Below are positions 38,301 to 39,802 of a stretch of DNA of 39,802 bases, in pieces. Both the position numbers and the translations under genes were made by a program. The stretch covers positions 1 to 39,802 of IMG/VR virus record IMGVR_UViG_3300014913_000030. One strand, 5' to 3'. Below the pieces are notes generated by a model that saw only the letters and a program-made list of their open reading frames with translations, made no database searches and was not told where the DNA came from. How positions within the stretch are numbered: the stretch's first letter is position 1; every line of letters starts with the position of its first letter. The stretch comes from a virus.

Positions 38301-38340
38301 TGGTGGTTCCGACGTGGACCAGGAGGACGGGGATCAGTGA
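35332..38340 (+). CDS. Portal protein precursor containing an intein
   Basis: 1002-residue precursor from ATG 35332, chosen because GGGGAGGTGG is 5-14 nt upstream; GTG 35275 and TTG 35212 are in-frame alternatives. The exteins give a ~653-residue portal: FFDWAGEGQSFVKL, a long beta-rich body (VPGYTIRLLPKDKQ), IVHFRDFLDP, FQNKSIPPLVLMISGG, KIL-IVT strands and, at the splice junction, DTKDFNRA-TAQAALRFAETQVF. The DxNRA-TA junction motif is typical of phage portals. Residues 473-821 are the intein. The portal ring is the DNA gate and the nucleus of capsid assembly. Confidence 0.88.
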   Translation: MPTKHDDGLATGAMVEVDTVEPGGGSLAHSVGALLQGQADRLYGGQHHDGQGPMPYGGMAPVAKGAEDTVEATSLPPDETMYAAFVAAGALEPPIPPDFFIEILRQSNVLKQCLDVYATNVDGFGHHFDPILDLDSDDATRLVDSMLVAEVPEGSSLPDGEEDREGLLEARLERYRQDAALELSRLEGFFDWAGEGQSFVKLRKYTRLDQELIGWGGWEVLRNAKGEVSKFVHVPGYTIRLLPKDKQPTKIVEVQRHGAPWESKDVPVWRYFRRFVHWQGGGRQGGKIVHFRDFLDPRTVSRDTGRYYPTVEAMHQEEGTHARAANEMIYFSDASLDTPYGEPRWIGNLLSVLGSRSAEEVNFLFFQNKSIPPLVLMISGGGVTPDDVEALKTRIRDELQGGPAKHHKILIVTAKTDPTTGQQPTLEFKPLTEAIMKEGLFLEYDKANRFKVAQSMRIPPILIGDTKDFNRACYSDDTETLTDRGWKLHHEIGPDERIAVYDSESEHIRFVVPAEKHVYDVEDEELLRFHNRHTDCLVTSDHTMLIQSAQAKAEAHWESQKAEEIPYNRINVKLAGKWKGVEGESFKLPQTEGCAAPRGHDHDRVVPFDTWLEFLGYWISEGGLLMTDHPAAPYLVYVDQKKPEVRERIRDCLDRLGWTYSVQEKPCGTTHFLISSRCLRDWLVRNCGTHSHDKRIPWEYLDLPLDQLLILFNALMDGDGTVDSREDRDSGAYYSSSTVLAGQVQRLLIQAGCRATIIPGTRAWRVCFCTRDTTRLNLIGDKYQPASMERVRYTGQVYCFSVPGYGFFVTRRNGKVAIQGNTAQAALRFAETQVFSGLRSDFDWTINHLIMSALGARYWRFASNPPPLTDPLDVVDMVTALSKEGVITPGEGRRELSRVGFNLDKIEEPWTKRPLAVTFSGVGFEADKGERITQAQDTVVYDPESPDPMTPEQAMVQLEATMEEAVAQGDVPGEVLQRLNLRAIRQRLVPGGSDVDQEDGDQ
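36748..37794 (+). mobile_element. LAGLIDADG intein in the portal gene
   Basis: 349 residues, Cys1 to Asn349, followed by Thr as +1 extein residue. Block A begins CYSDDTETLTDRGWK; block B has TSDH (67-70). The two homing endonuclease motifs are FLGYWISEG (142-150) and FNALMDGDG (240-248), and block F is VYCFSVPGYGFFV (325-337). Block G is VAIQGN. The residue before the final Asn is Gly, not the usual His. Third-position usage is more A/T-rich than the flanking portal, suggesting later arrival. The site splits the conserved NRA/TA motif, so splicing is needed for a working portal. Confidence 0.9.
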
Positions 38341-39802
38341 GTGGGCCAGATCATCACAGCCCCTGTCCGATTCCTGATCCCGGCAACTGACCTCCCAGGA
38401 CAACGGCGCAAGGCGCAAGGCTTCCGCCTCCGTGTGCGGAACGCCAAGGGTGAACAGGCGGAGGTCCGGTACATCCAGGACCGCCCCAGGCTGATGTACC
38501 TCCGCGGTGTGATTCCGGAGGGGTGCGCTGCCGATCTGGATCAGGCTGTGTACACCGTGGGCAAGCGGCGCGTGTACGTGACGATCGCCCAATACTTCAA
38601 CCTCCCTGGTGATGCGGTGTCCATGACCCTGGAACGTTTCGCCAAGGCCAAGGGCCCCGGGATCAATTCGGCGGAAGGTGCGGAGGCTTTTGTCCAGTCC
38701 ATGGCCGCGGATCTGTTGAAGGCCACGGCAACGAAAAACGAGGCCGGGCTCCGTGCGGCCATGCGGACGATCAAGAAAAACCGATCCATGTTGACCTTCG
38801 ATCAGTACGAAAAGCTGGGCATGATGATCGGCGGGAACTGGGCCAAGGCGGTGCAGGGAATTGAGAATACCACCGGGTACGTGATCGCCCTCCAGGAGGG
38901 TGGCATGGCCGCGGTGGCGGCCGCCCGCCAGGCCACGATCGAGGAGCAAGGCTGGGACAAGGCGATCAGTTTCGCGCCGAACCTGAGTGATGAAACCGCG
39001 ATCGGTGAAATGGCGGGCAATCGCGGGTTCTTTGTCAAAGACGCATACGGCCTCCGGGAGGGACGGACAGCCCGCAAGGCCCAATCCATTATGCGCCCCA
39101 TGTTGGAACAGGGACTGGGGCGTGAGGAAATGGCCACCGCCCTCCAGGCTGAACTGGGGGCGTATATCAAGCGCGGTGATCTGAATTACTGGACCACGGT
39201 TGCGGATAACCACATCACGCGGACACGCTCATGGGGCAACCTGTCCAGCATGGCGGACGCTGGCCTTGATACGTTCACGGTGGAGGCCGTGCTGGATGAG
39301 GCCACCACGGACATTTGCCGATTCATGCACGGCAAGGTGATCAGCATCCCGCAAACCCAGTCACTGATGTTGAACGCGGACGCGGCCCCCAGGCAAATGG
39401 ACAAGGTGAACCCGTTTATCAGATCCACCTCCGGACCTGGTGGCACCACCACGTTGAAGATCCCCAAGTGGGAAGGCAACAAGCAAACGTTCACCACCTT
39501 GGCCACGTCGAAGTCCACGGGATTTGGAACGCCCAACAGTACCGGGACGTGGAACGCCCAGATCCCCTCCGGTGGTTTTCCGAAAAACGGGATCGGCGCA
39601 CCGCCGTATCATCACAGGTGCCGTTCCACCATGATCCCCACTGGTGACCAGTGGCCAACCAACATTCCACGCGGGCCAGCACCCCCGAAACCGAAACCGA
39701 AAAACCCGCGGGTGAAGCGTCCCCCGAAACCGCCACCGCCTCCACCGGAGCCACCGCCCCCGAAACCCACGGAGGCCCCGAAACCGAAACCTCCGCCCGC
39801 GC
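38341..39802 (+). CDS. MuF-type head morphogenesis protein with proline-rich extension (3' partial)
   Basis: Open from GTG 38341, directly after the portal stop, to the window edge (487 codons; no stop). AGGAGG lies upstream within the portal end. After ~310 helical residues the MuF signature appears: AVLDEATTDICRFMHGKVI and, near 39600, APPYHHRCRSTMIP. These mark the SPP1 gp7 / Mu gpF family, which is packaged inside the head and helps assembly. The visible C-terminus is a disordered Pro/Lys linker (APPKPKPKNP, then PPPPPPEPPPPKP). Such a linker usually joins a further domain, which lies outside the window. Confidence 0.85.
   Translation, partial: MGQIITAPVRFLIPATDLPGQRRKAQGFRLRVRNAKGEQAEVRYIQDRPRLMYLRGVIPEGCAADLDQAVYTVGKRRVYVTIAQYFNLPGDAVSMTLERFAKAKGPGINSAEGAEAFVQSMAADLLKATATKNEAGLRAAMRTIKKNRSMLTFDQYEKLGMMIGGNWAKAVQGIENTTGYVIALQEGGMAAVAAARQATIEEQGWDKAISFAPNLSDETAIGEMAGNRGFFVKDAYGLREGRTARKAQSIMRPMLEQGLGREEMATALQAELGAYIKRGDLNYWTTVADNHITRTRSWGNLSSMADAGLDTFTVEAVLDEATTDICRFMHGKVISIPQTQSLMLNADAAPRQMDKVNPFIRSTSGPGGTTTLKIPKWEGNKQTFTTLATSKSTGFGTPNSTGTWNAQIPSGGFPKNGIGAPPYHHRCRSTMIPTGDQWPTNIPRGPAPPKPKPKNPRVKRPPKPPPPPPEPPPPKPTEAPKPKPPPA

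Noticed and set aside
1-39802. CRISPR array, insertion sequence or integrase
   Set aside because: No regularly spaced repeats, transposase motifs or recombinase catalytic pattern were found in the window.

Overview
The window is 39.8 kb of a tailed bacteriophage (Caudoviricetes), probably cut from a larger genome because both ends fall inside genes. Every gene I can support reads left to right. The genes are small and packed, with stop/start overlaps of the ATGA, GTGA and TTGA type, and G+C is about 63% by eye. The host is not identifiable. A lipobox lipoprotein and membrane-anchored lysis-type proteins beside a transglycosylase-like enzyme lean towards a Gram-negative host, while the helicase loader has a DnaI-like zinc knuckle. 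I see no integrase or repressor, so the lifestyle is open.

Layout. (1) 1-3.5 kb: end of a probable replication protein, a DnaC/DnaI-type helicase loader and zinc-ribbon proteins, one with a lysine-rich histone-like tail. (2) 3.8-8.2 kb: a radical SAM protein resembling spore photoproduct lyase, a caspase-fold-like protein, an HNH nuclease, and a beta-class DNA methyltransferase that carries an HNH homing-type endonuclease gene nested in another reading frame. (3) 8.2-19.2 kb: about 28 mostly unknown small proteins, including a DUF1643 protein, an HTH protein (small terminase or regulator), an Rmf/CrpP-like protein, a two-gene family with a repeated HicB-like domain, DnaJ-type zinc fingers and a PD-(D/E)XK nuclease. 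(4) 19.2-21.4 kb: tRNA-Gln, an HNH endonuclease and the large terminase. (5) 21.4-35.3 kb: a long accessory block between terminase and portal with tRNA-Glu, an MT-A70 adenine methyltransferase, three ASCH/PUA-like proteins, a lysis-type cassette, a RuvC-like resolvase and a lipoprotein. (6) 35.3-39.8 kb: portal protein interrupted by a LAGLIDADG intein, then a MuF-type head protein running off the right edge in a proline-rich linker.

How the parts fit. Replication and modification genes come first. Packaging (HNH + TerL) starts a second block. The methyltransferases and possibly the radical SAM and ASCH proteins would act on phage DNA or nucleotides. RuvC would clear branched DNA before packaging, and portal plus MuF start head assembly. 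Small groups of genes are each preceded by a similar sigma70-like promoter (TTGAYY, 16-18 nt, often TGTG just before TAnnnT), and several share a near-identical leader and ribosome-binding site. This suggests one common transcription programme.

The most unusual things are the dual-frame HNH/methyltransferase arrangement, the portal intein ending Gly-Asn, an (AACC)4 tract directly after a start codon that leaves a zinc-ribbon gene out of frame by exactly one repeat unit, and a strong excess of GATC.
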